Positions 1 through 13,800 of a stretch of DNA of 64,000 nucleotides are shown here, in pieces. This DNA is from Plantago major (lineage: Eukaryota > Streptophyta > Magnoliopsida > Lamiales > Plantaginaceae): contig CM048841.1 in NCBI GenBank assembly GCA_026545765.1, forward strand, positions 74,212,217 through 74,276,216. Direction: 5' to 3'. Positions within the stretch are counted from its first letter, which is position 1; every line of letters starts with the position of its first letter. The notes beneath the pieces were generated by a model. It searched no databases and was not told the origin of the DNA. It saw nothing but the letters and a program-made list of their open reading frames with translations. The position numbers and the translations under genes were made by a program.

Positions 1-308
1 AATTATACATAATCCTGTCTGTGAAACATACAATCTCGGATCTTTATCAAGATCAACAGACGCGATAATCTATAAAGAGAGTTTCCGGAGATACGTCATC
101 TTCCGTCGAGACTATTCCTCCGACAGGACACTTCTTCACCTACTCACTACTTCAGGGAAAACTGTAAATCTGATATCCCTGCACAACACAAGATGTTTTA
201 ATAAGTCAGAAGCTCTACGACATTTTCTATAGATCTCGCGCACAATGTGCCTGGAAACATCAGAATCGTGAGATCTATGCTTTTTGATGACTGATCTTCA
301 ACAATCTT

Positions 309-380
309 CCCCTCTAGACCCACGCCACTCTCAAGCTCAGGATGAACGTCGGCTTGAGAGTGGACGGGAGTCTCGAGGGG
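309..380. repeat. Long hairpin of Tat elements (C copy)
   Basis: A perfect 11-bp stem, CCACTCTCAAG (325-335) with CTTGAGAGTGG (353-363), closes a 17-nt loop. It is extended outward by an imperfect stem between about 309-324 and 364-380. The equivalent hairpin in element A (42721-42793) keeps stem and loop length, with A-T instead of G-C at the pair closing the loop. It lies between the end of pol and the small antisense gene. Confidence 0.75.
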
Positions 381-698
381 GAAACTATTCAAGAAATCAT
401 CTTCCCGCTATTGAGCAGATATGGAAATTGAAGTTGGATTTGCACGACCAAGGCCAAGAGGGAGCCGGAGTATTTATAGAAGTAACGAACCAATAGGCGT
501 CCGACACGTCAGAACTTCAACGTCGACAATGGGCTTAAACTATTCATTTGGGTTGAACAGTGATGGGTCAGCACACTTGACGACGCACGAGTGAGAAAAA
601 GGTAGCAAAATAGTTTGAATTTTATAGACAAAATTATCTGAACATTTACATAGCGTAGGTACAATCTGATAAGAGCCAAGGAAAAGTACATGCTACTA

Positions 699-712
699 CG
701 GGGCATACCCCG
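699..712. promoter_or_regulatory. Post-stop near-palindrome CGGGGCATACCCCG
   Basis: On the minus strand this motif reads CGGGGTATGCCCCG and lies about 10 bases past the stop of the small antisense frame. Equivalent motifs follow the antisense frames at 1499-1512, 18863-18876, 41501-41512 and 42287-42300. A role in 3'-end formation or RNA stability is inference. Confidence 0.6.
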
Positions 713-722
713 CCTTGATCCT

Positions 723-1004
723 TCACCATTTTCCAGAAGTCGAGCCCTGGGATTCCGAGCCACCACCTCGGGCCTGGCAAGCTTGCTGCTGCATCCGGAT
801 CCTCCTGCGGATCAACTTCAGCGTCCGCTCCCTCTCTTCATTAGCTAATCTCCTAGCTATTCCTGGACATAGAGGAGGATCACCTTCAAAATCAAGGATG
901 ATCGGGTCTTCCGCGGTACCGATACCAAGGGAAATTGGCGGATGCATATTCCCGCAAGCACAGTTCACCCAATGACTAAATTCCTCATCATCAGATCCCG
1001 ACAT
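723..1004 (-). CDS. Small antisense protein of Tat element C
   Basis: A 93-residue open frame is read antisense to the retrotransposon. It starts MSGSDDEEF and has a conserved core around WVNCACGNMHPP (residues about 12-23), then a DPIILDFEGDPP stretch, then an Arg/Glu-rich helix-like segment (residues about 50-75). Element A encodes a close relative at 41995-42276, and both copies have a TATA box about 100 or fewer bases upstream (here 1101-1109). The CACGNMH segment has Cys and His that could bind metal, but no known zinc-finger spacing is obvious. I do not recognise a family, and function is unknown. Conservation between two elements at protein level supports it being real coding sequence. 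Confidence 0.6.
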   Translation of the reverse strand: MSGSDDEEFSHWVNCACGNMHPPISLGIGTAEDPIILDFEGDPPLCPGIARRLANEERERTLKLIRRRIRMQQQACQARGGGSESQGSTSGKW

Positions 1005-1100
1005 TCTAAAGAACGCTGACTTCCGCGGAAGACTAGAGTGGATAAAACAAAAGAGAGTGGGGAAGGGTACAGCAGTGAAAAATGAGGAATTACCACACCC

Positions 1101-1109
1101 TTATTTATA
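1101..1109 (-). promoter_or_regulatory. TATA box of small antisense gene (C)
   Basis: On the minus strand it reads TATAAATAA in the context CTATAAATAAGGGTGTGG. It lies about 97 bases before the ATG at 1004. The same context is at 41920-41936 in element A. Confidence 0.65.
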
Positions 1110-1498
1110 GTTGCGACGAGTCCTTAAGATCTCGCCATTTGTCGATCATCCGACGACTGGGAAGATGAAAAGATGCAGTCATAATGACTATTTCACTGTT
1201 TCACCTTCCTCCTTCTAGAAGAATTACGCATTCCAAAGAGCGCAAGGTCCGAGGATCGGAAAGATGAGAGTTTGATTTTTACGTCATATATCAGCTACAC
1301 CGATCCGAGCTCTTAAGAGATATCATTTAGTGTAACTCAACATACGAATGACATATAATATGGAAATAAGGAAGCAAGTAAGCAATCATTCGAAAGCATG
1401 GGAGGATTCACTCCTCGGATTAAACAAGAATTCAGCCAGAGTACATAACAATATTTTGTGTCATTAAACATACAAATTCGGAAGATACAGAATTTCAA

Positions 1499-1512
1499 CG
1501 GGGCATACCCCG
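1499..1512. promoter_or_regulatory. Post-stop near-palindrome CGGGGCATACCCCG
   Basis: The motif sits a few bases past the end of the last frame of the main antisense module. It is identical to the one at 699-712. Confidence 0.6.
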
Positions 1513-1518
1513 GACTTC

Positions 1519-4377
1519 TCACTCAAGCCCGACTTGGCTCGGACCAGCTTCATCAGCTTCGGGTGGATCCACAGGAGGATGGTCGGAGACAGTTTGCACT
1601 GCAAGGGATTCAGCATGATTGAACAAGTTGAAATCCACAGGGAGGCCAATGACACGGGCAGGCAGGAAAAACCACTTCTTCAGGAAAGCCCGGTAATCAT
1701 CGAAAGGTACGAAGCAAACCTTCAGGAGGGCGTCTGGGATCCACCTTGGGAGGAAGGGCCCGCCATTTTGAATCTCGATCTCACCCTCCTCGGTGACCAG
1801 TTCCGCAAACTCACATGCAGCCAACTGTTCATCCGTGACACCGTCGACAGGCACCTCCACACCATTAGCATCCGCATAAGGGACTAACCCCTCCGCTTTC
1901 CAGTCAAAGTCCGGTGGAAGTAGTCCCTTGGACTGCAGCTTCCCAATCGCGGACACGAACCCATCCAGGCGAGAGGCATCCGACTTGTCCTCCATCAAGA
2001 ACTTGAAAGAGTCAGACCCCATGAAGTCACGGCCAGCGTAAAGACGGGCATATTGGAGGCCTCCGAGTAGTATGTCCTTGGAATCCAGGAAAGCCTTCAT
2101 CGCCTTCTCGACAAATCTCTCCTGCCAGTCGAGATCCGCCTTGATTATTTCCCAGCTGGTCTTCAACTTATGGAACTTCACTTCTTGCTCTTTCAGCTAC
2201 ATCTCCAACTGCTTCGTCTTTTCCGCCTCATCTGCGGATGTGGCCACAGCCTTGTGCAGATCCTCCTCAATGGTAGCACGTTCACCGGCCTTCCACTGCA
2301 TGGCCCTAATGAAACACCCAAGCTGGGAAGATATCCGCGAGGATACAAGTTATATTTATATCACACTAAGCACAAACCAAAAAGACCCTGGACAGATTAC
2401 TTACCCGCTGGTATAGCCCATCCAGCCCTCCGACCCGCTCCACCTCAGGGAGTCTGCAAGCGTGCTCATACTCCTTGTCCAGAGCAGTTTGGTCCACAGG
2501 AAGGACAGCGGACAACTGCTGTCTCTTCGCGGCAGCGGGAGCCTCCGAGGTTGCTACCCTCTTGCGCCCCGAGGCAATAGCGTCCCGCATAAACACATCC
2601 CGTGGTGGGGCTTGAGCAGCGGAAGCTTGAGGCCTAGAAGCAGTGGTGCTCCGGGTGGCAGGGGCTTTGCCCTTGTCGGGCACCGCCAAGTCCTGAGAAT
2701 CTTCTCCAGCCTTGTTCCGCCTTTCTTCCTCTGCAGCAAACACGGCGGCATTCTTCGGATCCGGCATCGGGAGACCCGTGGAAGTATTGATGATTCTGGT
2801 CCTCTGACCAGCGGCGACCTCCAAGGCTTGTTGCTCCCTCTACAACCTCTTCTTTTCACGGAGTGTCGACATGATGTAGTCTAACCAGTGAGCTGCACAA
2901 TAAACCGAAAGCGTTAGATACAGCTATGTTAACAAAGAATTACCAGAATTACGGAAACACGTAATCAAAACAAAGTATCCCGATGAAGAAAAAGCACAAA
3001 GTCTCAAGTAATCAAGTCCTTACTGAAGTCCGTCTTCCCTCCAACCTCCACTGTGCCTGTCAGCCCGCACAAGTAGGGAAGTGGCTGACAGATTAATCCG
3101 TGGAATGGATAAGTAGGTGGGTTGTGCTTTTTGTGGATTGCAGCCACCCACGGAGCCACATTCTTTGGAAGGGGGCGCCAATCCGGGATGTTCTCCCTTA
3201 GGAATTTTGTTGGCAGCCCCCATTGTTCTCGCTGTCTTTCGAACGCCCCAGGTTTCAGAGCCATCCGTACGAAAACGTATTTATCCCACCACTTCGATCC
3301 TAGCGACGAAATGGAGTCCGAGATAAAGTTGTGTGGTTTCCTATTCATGAATGTATAGAATAGTGAATTCCCCGGACTGAACGAAACGTGAAAGAGCTGT
3401 CTGATGTTCTCAAAATTTACGAGCTGTTGTTTCTTCTTGCAAAAGACGACGAAGCATATAAGATTACCCAAGGACTTCGGGATAACCTGACTCGGACCAA
3501 TCCCAATATGACTTAGGATATGCTTCAGTTCCGTGGCAATGGGGATCTTCCACCCACAAGCTAAAGCTACCTCGTGCACACACATATACCCGGCTGGCGC
3601 ATTATAAAATGCGTGTCCGGGCTCGGGAATCATGATCTCTACGGAGTTGGGGATCTCCCACTTCCGCCTCCATTCCGGAATGTCGTCCGCTTTCACTCTG
3701 GATGGACATGTAGGAAGATGTCCGTCGGCATTGAGTTCTCCAAATTCGTCCGCTATCATAACAGCGGACGCAGGACGGGGGAATTTGATTCGGGCAGCTT
3801 TCGCGCCACGCCCTGCAACTAACGGAAGATTGGACTGCACGGGACCAGCAGGGTGTAGTGTGACCCGACGCCCAGCGCGTCTAGGAGGGCGAGCGACAGG
3901 AGATTCTTCTCCCTCTTCCTCCTCCTCCTCGTCGTCTTCTTCCTCACCATCCTCCTCATCATCATTGATGTCTTCAGGTCTCCCAGATGTGCTTGGGTTG
4001 GACGGACCTGTTTCCGCTACGACACGGTCTTCCACCCCCGCTTCGAACATCTCGACTTCATCAGTTTCCCGACCGCTATCGCCCTCCCGCTCCATATGCA
4101 GCTCATTCGGATCTCTGGACGATCCGACACCTCCTATCGTCCGAGATTGGACCAATGATCTGGTCCTAGTAAGATCGTCTTGACCACCTGCAGCGTCGGC
4201 CTGTGCTCCTGCTGAATCATGGACTCCGTGCCCAGCATCAGAGTCCCTTTACGACCCAAGGTCTACGACAAGGAAATCTCCCACGGACAGGGTCATATCC
4301 ACGGACCCAGTCCCTAAGTCTACTGCATCGTTGTAGCCTGGTGCCTCGAGTTGGTTCTGACTATCGCTCCCGGACAT
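1519..4377 (-). other. Antisense module of Tat element C (Transposase_28-like)
   Basis: This is an antisense coding module between pol and the 3' LTR, seen as several frames (about 3004-4377, 2366-2824 and 1519-2181), apparently separate exons. Order of parts: an acidic tract (Glu/Asp run), then a globular domain with motifs HAFYN, GYMCVHE and SLGNLICF resembling the 'putative gypsy type transposon' domain (Transposase_28, PF04195), then an Ala/Lys-rich linker, then a Lys/Glu-rich coiled-coil-like segment. The same order is in A (plus strand) and B (minus strand). Antisense extra ORFs are known in the Tat lineage; their function is not established. The copy is partly decayed. The palindrome at 1499-1512 follows its last frame. 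Confidence 0.7.
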
Positions 4378-4378
4378 C

Positions 4379-4971
<593 letters not shown>

Positions 4972-5166
4972 TTGATAATAGTTGACTGGAGAAGTTTAAG
5001 GGGACGACTAAGCCTTGATGCTCCTCCGAGGGTACGGATTCGAAGCAGAAATTTCCGAAATTGTGCGAGCTTTACTTGCTCGAATGTGCCTTCAATCGCT
5101 CGGATTGCTTTATGATTGTGCTGAGTTTCGATATTGCTAAAAGTGTGAAAGTGACCGATGGGCTGA

Positions 5167-5175
5167 CTATTTATA
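5167..5175 (-). promoter_or_regulatory. TATA box of main antisense module (C)
   Basis: TATAAATAG on the minus strand is followed by TCAGCCCAT. The 9-mer is identical in A (37007-37015) and B (22336-22344), about 160-200 bases upstream of the leader-intron donor in each. Confidence 0.65.
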
Positions 5176-5772
5176 AGGACAATTTAGGGAAAGCCAAGCG
5201 TCACATCACTTGGATTTGAATCCCAACCGTTGGATCTTTCCAATCCAAGGGTTGCGCCGTTTCACGAATGAATGGCTGTCAGTACGTCGCATTTAATGCG
5301 TGACAGACGCGTCGCATCAATTGGGCCTCCAACCCCAACCGTTAATGTCGTCCCGATCCAACGGTCGTGTCACTTTACTCGGGATCTTTTCCCCGTGGAC
5401 CGAACAGACAACCTATTGGGCCTCTTTGATTTACGGATCAGCGACCCAGGAGAACCAGTTCAACAAGCTGTCTACCGAATAGCCTCTAGAGGGCTACACT
5501 ACATCCTAACCGTACTCGGATCTATATATCTCGATTACAAATACCTTTTCCATCTACATTTCGAGCACTTCTGATAACTCGGATTGTAGAAGGAAAAGGG
5601 GGGAGAGAGATATATCGAATTTCTAAGAACACGGAACACGGATGACGAATCTCAATAGAAGGGATTTTTTCCTTTCTCCAGTTAACGATTCAGACACGCT
5701 CCACAACACACTTGTTCTTTTCATAGTTACCAACTATCTTCTACTAAGATACTTGGAAACTAGGGGGACATA

Positions 5773-6634
5773 TGTTGTTACGGATATGTGTCCAATCCGT
5801 TAAGGGTGCCATAGAGCGTTTCCTAAAGCGCATCACGGCTTAATTAGCCAATTCAGTACTGGTCCAACCTCACATGGTCCGCCCAAAGTGAATCAACCAG
5901 TACGCTAAAGTCACTACACCCTTACAGCTAGTCCGAGCTAGCTGGGGAAAGGACTTCCAAACCTGGCTACGTCAGTACAGAGATGCCAAACGGACCGGAT
6001 GAGAGAATCTCGGACGCCACCATCACATTAAGACCGAACGTGTATAGCAGAACCACTGAGATACTTCCGTGAAACTCTAGGCTCGGACATCCAGAGTTAC
6101 CCAAGGGCAGATTAACCAAGCAGACAGAATCTGTCCGAGGGACTAACACGGACCCAACAGGCGGAACAGTACTCTCAGAGGGAAAAGGTCCAAACTATCC
6201 TGCCAGACCCACTTATCGGTATTGGTTTACTGTTCACTAATGGGCTGTGGCTAAAGGTAGCATTGGTGTCCAAATCTGGATCGTACACTTGGCATCATCT
6301 TGTGAACTTCTTCATAAGTACACGATAACTATAAATATGGCGCAAGGTCCAAGACCTTGAGGTAAGTAATAAGGAACAAGCAATAAGCACTCTTGATTTG
6401 ATAACCTTCCTCATAACTATTACATTGGGAGCTTCCAACTCTTTCTCGAGTAAAGTCTCTAGCCGGAATGACATAGGCAATCCGAATATTCCGTTCTACC
6501 CCCCCCCCCCCCAGTCCTTTCAGGTGCTCTAACTCGGACAAGTACTGCTTCGGACTTCAAGTAGAAGGCGGGACCTAGATCAGGATACTTGTAATAGTTT
6601 AGTCAGTTAGTGTTCGAGGTTTTACACCTCAACA
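5773..6634 (+). repeat. 3' LTR of Tat element C
   Basis: It begins TGTTGTTACGG and ends CCTCAACA, with the polypurine run AACTAGGGGGACATA directly upstream. A TATA-like CTATAAATATGG lies near 6331. A C homopolymer near 6500 corresponds to variable C/G runs in sister LTRs. It matches the reverse complement of the A LTRs. Confidence 0.9.
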
Positions 6635-6642
6635 GTCGCATT

Positions 6643-6704
6643 GTACTAGCAATAGTACATCTATACAGCATCTCAAATGCATGAGGTCCTCATGTATTTG
6701 AGAT
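6643..6704. repeat. Two palindromes at the unit start
   Basis: GTACTAGCAATAGTAC (6643-6658) is a 6-bp stem with a 4-nt loop. A 35-bp near-perfect palindrome at 6670-6704 has 17-bp arms, one G-T wobble and a single central base. Both recur at the starts of unit 2 (about 35424-35486) and unit 3 (about 59990-60052). Confidence 0.75.
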
Positions 6705-7537
6705 TTGCGTTTCAAAATGCATTTTCCAGCTGTGTTGATCCACCTGTCATGCATTTTTTTTATTGTTTGTATTTTCTTTTCGTCATAATTCATAAAATAT
6801 AAAAATATAAAATTTATACCGATTTTCATATTTTTTCGTCCTCTACAAATATAGATCACTCTTGACTATATTTCGCTCATTCTAAATTTTTCGACTTTTA
6901 TACTTTTAATTAAAAAATATATTCATAAATGCAATTTCATTAATTTCAAATTTTAAACACTCTTATAATTTGGTAAACATGATAAAAAAATTAAAACAAA
7001 AAAAATTATATCTGTAGCGATACATAAACTAACATCAATCACTATCTCGTATATAACGAATCGATCACTATCTCGTATATAACGAGCATTTGCTTTGGAC
7101 AGATATTTTCATATCTGTAACGATACATAAAGTAGTCTTCGATGTCAATAACATCAATCATCGATTATTTATTAAACGTCTAACACCAGTAGTCACTACT
7201 CCCAAAAAAAAAAAACCATTAATAAAAACACCTGCCTTTTGAGAAATTATACATGCCTGGTCAGTTCATTATTGTTTGGCAATAACTAATGTCTAATGCT
7301 ACGTCCCCTACTACACAAAACACATCTACCACCCACGAAATTGCCACATTTGCACTGGGTTACCCGGTACCATAAACTAAGAAGCACTCGGCTCTAAAAG
7401 TTCTAAAAATACGTACCATAGACTAAGAAGCACTCAGCTCTGAAACTTTAAAAAATACATGAACTCTTACTAAATTAAAGATGATGAGATTGCTAGCAAG
7501 ATAGAAATCTCATCATCTTCAATTTAATTACACGAGT
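6705..7537. other. AT-rich spacer, no gene
   Basis: No credible coding region is seen. It holds a direct repeat of about 46 bp (about 7368-7413 and 7414-7459, sharing AAGAAGCACTC) and a hairpin with 20-bp arms at 7471-7490 and 7507-7526 (core AAGATGATGAGAT). In unit 2 only the right arm of that hairpin survives, at a rearrangement junction near 53720. Confidence 0.6.
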
Positions 7538-7769
7538 TACTCCCTCATTTTATTTTAACCAGTTGACTGTCTTCGACTTTGACAACAAATTACTCTTAAA
7601 CAACAATAGTAAATAAGTTAATAAAATCATATAATGATTTAGTATTGTATATGATTTTATTAGTTTATTTACTATTTTAGTTTAAGAATAATTTGTAGTC
7701 AAAGTCAGAGATAGTTGACCGCAACACAAAATAGTGAAATGATAAATTTTATAAAGAATTGAGGGAGTA
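7538..7769. mobile_element. Stowaway-like MITE
   Basis: A 232-bp foldback element flanked by TA, with ends TACTCCCTCA and TTGAGGGAGTA. The two halves are inverted copies (for example GTTGACTGTCTTCGACTTTG against CAAAGTCAGAGATAGTTGAC). It lies just past the NERD stop codon. A 232-bp copy is at 53768-53999, so insertion predates the duplication. Confidence 0.85.
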
Positions 7770-7872
7770 TATCATTCTTGCATATATTGGGCCCATCAGA
7801 AATGAGGTAAATACAATTCTGCTAACTATGTATCAATTACTACTTTCTTATACACTGGTGGCTCAAACAATG

Positions 7873-10800
7873 TCACTTCTCACTTGCACTAAGTGACAGA
7901 TCATTAATTCTATAGAGTTCATACTGGCGTTGCTCTTTAGAAGACCGTGGTTGAAAGAGAACCTTTGTGCTTGCTCTTACATAAATTTTTTCCCATTGTG
8001 AATACCAAGAAAGGCCTTCACGGCCTTTAGTGCAATAATCAATATTAAACAAATAAAAATGAACATTTTGAGGACCTGCACGAAGATCAACCAAACATTA
8101 CAAGTCAAATGCACAGTCTGACCTTGCCGTTCAAACGAAAACTGAAACTATGAGGATAAGAATTACCTATGCTCAAAACGAGAAGACCAACATCCAATCG
8201 ACTAGTTTTTGATCTCCTGATCTTACTTAGCTTCTGAAGGTCTTCTTGTTCCCCTTTGAGTCCAATAAATTCTCCAAGAACATATCTCCTCGATAACTCT
8301 AACCTGCAGTCACATACACAAAAATTAAACACACTTTGATGAAGGGTTCACTCTATAAATGAGAAAAACATAAATTTGAAACATAAATAGTTGACATGAA
8401 TAAATAATGAAAGCAAACTCAGGGTAGGAATGCAGCAAATTAGTTACTCCCTCCATCCTCAATCCCGGATATTTAGATGTTGCTTTTCAAGTGGTCCGAA
8501 CAAATATTACACATAAAAAATAGCAAGTTTTCTACCACAGTATTATAAGTTTACATTACTTCATTCTTTTTCATAAGATAATACTCACCAATTTTTTTTC
8601 GAGACTATCATATTTTAATCATTATTTGAAAAGAAAAAAAAAACTGTGGGCATGTGAACTTTGATCTGGGATGGAGAGAGTAGTATATAACATCAGGCGT
8701 CAATTAGAACAAAAGAGAAAGTGGTTATCCATTAAATTCTACAAAGATGAATTAGTCATGAACTCAAATCAGAAAGTGAATATCTTCTAATACTAAAACT
8801 TAAAAGAGTCCTATAGACTATGAGAGTCCTCAACAATACACAAACATACACAATTATTCTTGACTTGGTTGCTGAATATTCTGCGGGTCTTAAGTCGCAG
8901 ATCCTGATTCCGGGTTTGGTTAACCCGGATTTTCTCGCGGGTTTCTGGGTCATTTAAATACCCCTTTTCAGTTTTTTTTTTCCATTTTTCTCCTTTCCCC
9001 TCTTCCTGTTTGCGGTTACTGACGATTTGCTCCCGATTTTCGTCGAAACCCTAGCTTTTGCAGTTTTTTGCTTTCGATTACAGGTGTTTTGTCTCGTTTT
9101 TCATTTCCTTTTTGATTTTCATAAGTTGTTGGTGTGTTTTTTGTGTTTTTAACTACCTTTTTGATCTTTTAGTGCTTCAATGAAGGATTTGAACATAAAT
9201 GTTGTTGGTAATCCGCCTGATTTCGGTGGTAATGCGCCTGATTCCGCTGATGCTGGTGATTCTGATGGTGTTGCTGTTAATACGGAGATTACTGTTCATC
9301 GTAATAAACCATTGGTAAAGGGTAAGTGATTTTCTCTGTTTATTTTTCATTTATTTTGCGTATTCGATGTTGTTTATGCTTAGATATGTTGATACGGAAA
9401 TATGTCCAATCCATCATAAAGGACCTAGGAGCGAATCCTAAGGCATCCCAAGTCATCCAATGGATCCGAGGCACTTTGGTCCGAGCCAACGGTCCGATCC
9501 GGGCAGACTAACCATGGTCCGACCCACCCTAAAAGAAAGGGACAAAGGATTTGGACCTACAAGGCCCGACCCGAAGCCATAGGTCCGACCCACCTTGGTC
9601 CGAGCCTCTCTGGGAAAGGAGCATAGTGCTAAGTCAGTACCCTCTCAGACCCAAGGACTCCGATACGGATGTCGACTCGGATCCAGCATGACCATCTCTT
9701 AAAGCAACCAAGCAAATGGGCACAAAAGAGTGAGGTGTCCAAACCCAGGAGCTCCGAATCGGAAGAGTTGGACAGGCAGGGGAACTTCCTCAGCTGACAA
9801 CCAGGTACGGTCCGGATCAGGCATCCGGACCAACCTCTCCGAACCTGGGAACTCGGCAGAACTAGTCACAGCCTCTAGAACTCTCCCAATAATGACCAAA
9901 CTACCCCTAAAGCCCAAGATGGCATGGGCTAAAGCTTCATTATTGGGCTATGGGCCTCATGTTTGCATTGGTGGCTCTATCCTGGCCGTACACATGGCGC
10001 AATCCTAGCAAGGCCTTCCATTTTGATGATAGCCTATAAATAAGGCACACATCCCAACAAGTAAGTCACTTTGACTTCGAACAAGTCGTTTCGCTAGTCA
10101 CATCACGACCCCAATCCCAAGTATTATACAGAGTCGATCCTCAGTCGCTCTCGAGTAAAGTCTCATCCCGGTTTGACACTTAGCAAACCGGGCACTAACC
10201 CCCCCCCCCCACTCAAGTGTGCAGGTCCTTACCGGAGTAGTTGGTCGCTGGTTCTTACGCCTTGGTCCTCACCTAGCAAGGAGCCTCTTACCTTGGCACC
10301 CATTAGAAGAGTTAAATAAATCTAAGTAGTTGGGGAGTTAAACCCTCAACATTTTGGCGCCGTCTGTGGGAATCTTTACAAAAAGTCCCGTTCTCTTCAG
10401 TAATGGCAAGAACAAGAAGGTCCGCAAGAACCAACGCCACTGCCATTGGTACGCCTGCTCCAAGACAAAGGGGGAGACCTCCCACTAGAAGAGGTGGAGT
10501 AACAAGAGTCTCAACAAGAGAAGTAGTAGATGATCCAAGTGATGGCCATACCGCTAGTCTTTTTTCTGGCGAGGAAAGAGCCACTAATCCACCAGTAAGG
10601 ATCCAGACACTTGGGGACGAAGGACAGGTTCCTCCGTCAGGAACACATGGTCCTCCCCCAGGAAGAAACTTTACCCTCCCAAATGGACAGATCATCCGTC
10701 CTAGTGAGTTCGGGATGAATGAGAATCAGTTTGGCCTCTTACTCACCACTATTCAAGGGTGCTTTGGATCAAACAACCTCCAGCCTCCTCAGCCCACCCC

Positions 10801-13800
10801 GCCTACGCCGATCCCAAGGCAAGCTGAACCCGCTCAATCAAGAAATGAGCACCGTCCAATCCAACAAAGGCTGGGGGAACAAGCTCAACCAGAAGATCTG
10901 AGACATCTTCTCAATAGAAGAGCCGCTGCTTCTCATGAACAACGAGGGAGAAGTCCAGAAGTTCCACGAGTAGACGAAGTGGGAACCAGTCGATGAGAAG
11001 CTCCACAACAAGTGCCCAGAGATCAAATGGCGGAAAGCACTCCGATTGTTCCAATCGGTGATCTTCCTCCAGATGTAGCTATCAACCTTAGGCGGTGAAA
11101 GACCGGTGAGCAGATCTATCTCCAACAGAAGGCCTTGGAAACACAAATTGCCACCTTGAGCAGGATGGTCAAAGCACATGAGAAGGTGGTAGTTAAAACT
11201 CCCAACCCTCTGTGCGATGAGATCAGAAGAGAAAGAAAGCGCCCCGACTGTGTTATCCCAAACCTTGAGCATTACTATGGAGATACTTGCCCTGTAGGGC
11301 ATCTTACTAGATACGAAAGTAAGATGGAAAGCAATGGACTCAACGATAACATGAAAGCTCTCAACTTTTCCACCACACTCTTTGGAGAAGCAATGGATTG
11401 GTGGACATCACTACCTAATGGTTCCATCAAATCCTATGCAGACGTTGCCTCCCTTTTCTTGAAAAGGTTTGAGAAAGCAAAAAGAAGGAAGAGGTCAGTT
11501 GAGCACCTGGCAGGCATAATCCAGAAAGAGCATGAGTACCTCAGAACCTTCCTTGACCGCTTAACGTGAAATCTGATGTAGAGCCTCATAGCATCAAAGA
11601 GCGGGTCCGACACCTATATGCCAACACTTATAATGATGAGCTTAGAAGGAAGCTTTCCAGAAGAAATCACCTGAAAAGTACTTGGAAGATATCTGCGAAG
11701 GAGTCTTGTATGGAGAAGATTAGAAGGAATTTCCCGATAAGAGCAGGATCAAGAAGGAAAAGAACAATCGACAGAACTCCCTCCTCGTCAAGGGAAGTTC
11801 GAGCAAAAAGAGATCTCGAGATGTAAAAGAATTCCACAGAGAAAGAACTCCACCCAGGAGATACGCCTAGTATACGCGCCTCAACAGACCAAGATCCGAC
11901 ATCTTGGCTTCTATTGTTGAGAAGAACTTAGATATACAATGGCCTAAACCTGTCAAGAGCAGCAAGAAGAGTAAATTCTCTAAAGACTACTGTAGGTTCC
12001 ACAAGCAGAAAGGTCATCCGACTGAGGATTGCATCCAATTAAAGACAGAAATTGAAAGACTAGTGAGAAGTGGGAAGTTGAAAGAACCAACAGGCGAAGA
12101 AGAGCCCTCCAGGCATAGAAGGAATGAGCAAAGAAGAGAGGAGCGTGGTTCTGAACCTCCGACAGGATCTTTACCACCACCTCCAGCGGAAATCCCACCT
12201 CGGCAGGCCCAAAGATATCAAGAGTACCACGAAGAGACAGAAATGGAGAACCTCCCTTACAGTGGAGTTATCAACGCCATTGCAGGAGGACCAACAGGGG
12301 GAGATAGCAGAAATGCAAGGGAAAGGACCGCGCAACACTTAAGAAACAACGATAGGGCTTACAGTCCACCAGCCTTGAAAGGCACAAATGCAATCACCTT
12401 TGACGATAGCGAGATCCCCCCACCAACGTCTGGCGGAGGAGATCTCAAGGACCCCGATGTCCCTTTGGTTGTTTCTCTAGTGATTGCCACTTACAAGGTC
12501 AACAAGGTACTAATCGACACAGGAAGCTCCTCCAATATCATATCCAAAAGGACTGTTGAGCAAATGCACCTGGGGCAAATACAATATGGACGAGTATACA
12601 CCTCATTGGTAGGTTTTGGAGGGTCTGTAGTGCGCCCCATTGGAAGCATACCACTACAAGTCTCTATGGGCACCTTTCCGACAAGGGTGACCAAGACTAT
12701 CGTCTTCGTGGTAGTAGATAGCACCTTCGACTATAACGTGATCTTGGGCCGCCCGGGACTTAACCAATTCAGAGCAATTGCTTCACCCCTACACAACAGG
12801 GTAAAGTTTCCAACCCCGAACGGCGTGGGGGAAGAAATGGGCAACATTAGAGAAGCCTGGGAGTGCTACATCATGTCAACCAGAGGGGCCACAGAACCTG
12901 TCCTTTTGGTCACTAAGGGCCCTCTTAGCCATTCTTCCATTACTCTAATGCCACCGAAGGAAGAAATCGGTATTGGATCGCTCAGAGAAAAGTTCCCCAA
13001 GACAGCTAGAATAGAATCCCATGAAGCCTTGAAAGAGGTCCAACTGGTCGAAGGAAATCCGGAAAGAACAACTCGGATTGGAACGGAGATGAGTACGGAA
13101 GTAGAGCGGAAGCTCATCACTTGCCTTCGTGACAATCGCGACATCTTTGCTTGGAGCACAGATGATCTCAAGGGGATAGACCCAAGGATTGCAGTTCACC
13201 GTCTGAACATGGATCCTACGGTCAAGCACATCCGGCAAAAGAGGAAAGACTTTGGACTAGTTGAGGATGCTATCATAGCGGGGGAGGTTGACAAATTGAT
13301 GAAAGCAGGTCATATCGAAGAAGTCAGATACTCCGATTGGGTCTGCAACGTGGTCCTCGTCGAAAAAGCTCCAGGAAAGTGGAGAATGTGCAATGACTTC
13401 ACCAGACTCAACAAGTTTTGTCTGAAGGATCCCTATCCATTGCCACGCATAGACCAGCTGGTTGATTCCACTGCAGGATGTGCACTTCTAAGCTTCATGG
13501 ATGCATACCAGGGCTTCTACCAAATTAGGATGGCTCAAGAAGACATCAAGAAAACGGCATTCTTTGCGGCCAGAGGAGTCTATTGCTTCAAGGTCATGCC
13601 CTTTGGCCTCAAGAATGCAGGAGCTACTTACCAACGGCTGGTAAATAAGATGTTCAAGGAAGAATTGGGAAAAACCATGGAAGTCTATGTGGATGACATG
13701 CTTGTGAAAAGCAAGACTGAAGAGGAGCACATCAAACACCTCAACAATTGCTTCTCTATTCTCCGGAAATATGGAATGAAGCTGAACCCTGAAAAGTGCA

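Noticed and set aside
3632-4183. Ser-rich plus-strand reading frame
   Set aside because: It is the shadow of the acidic tract of the antisense module on the other strand; the Ser run mirrors the Glu/Asp codons.
10198-10213. C homopolymers in LTRs (also near 6500, 23808, 39555 and 49688) as signals
   Set aside because: Length varies even between the two LTRs of one element; likely slippage or sequencing error.
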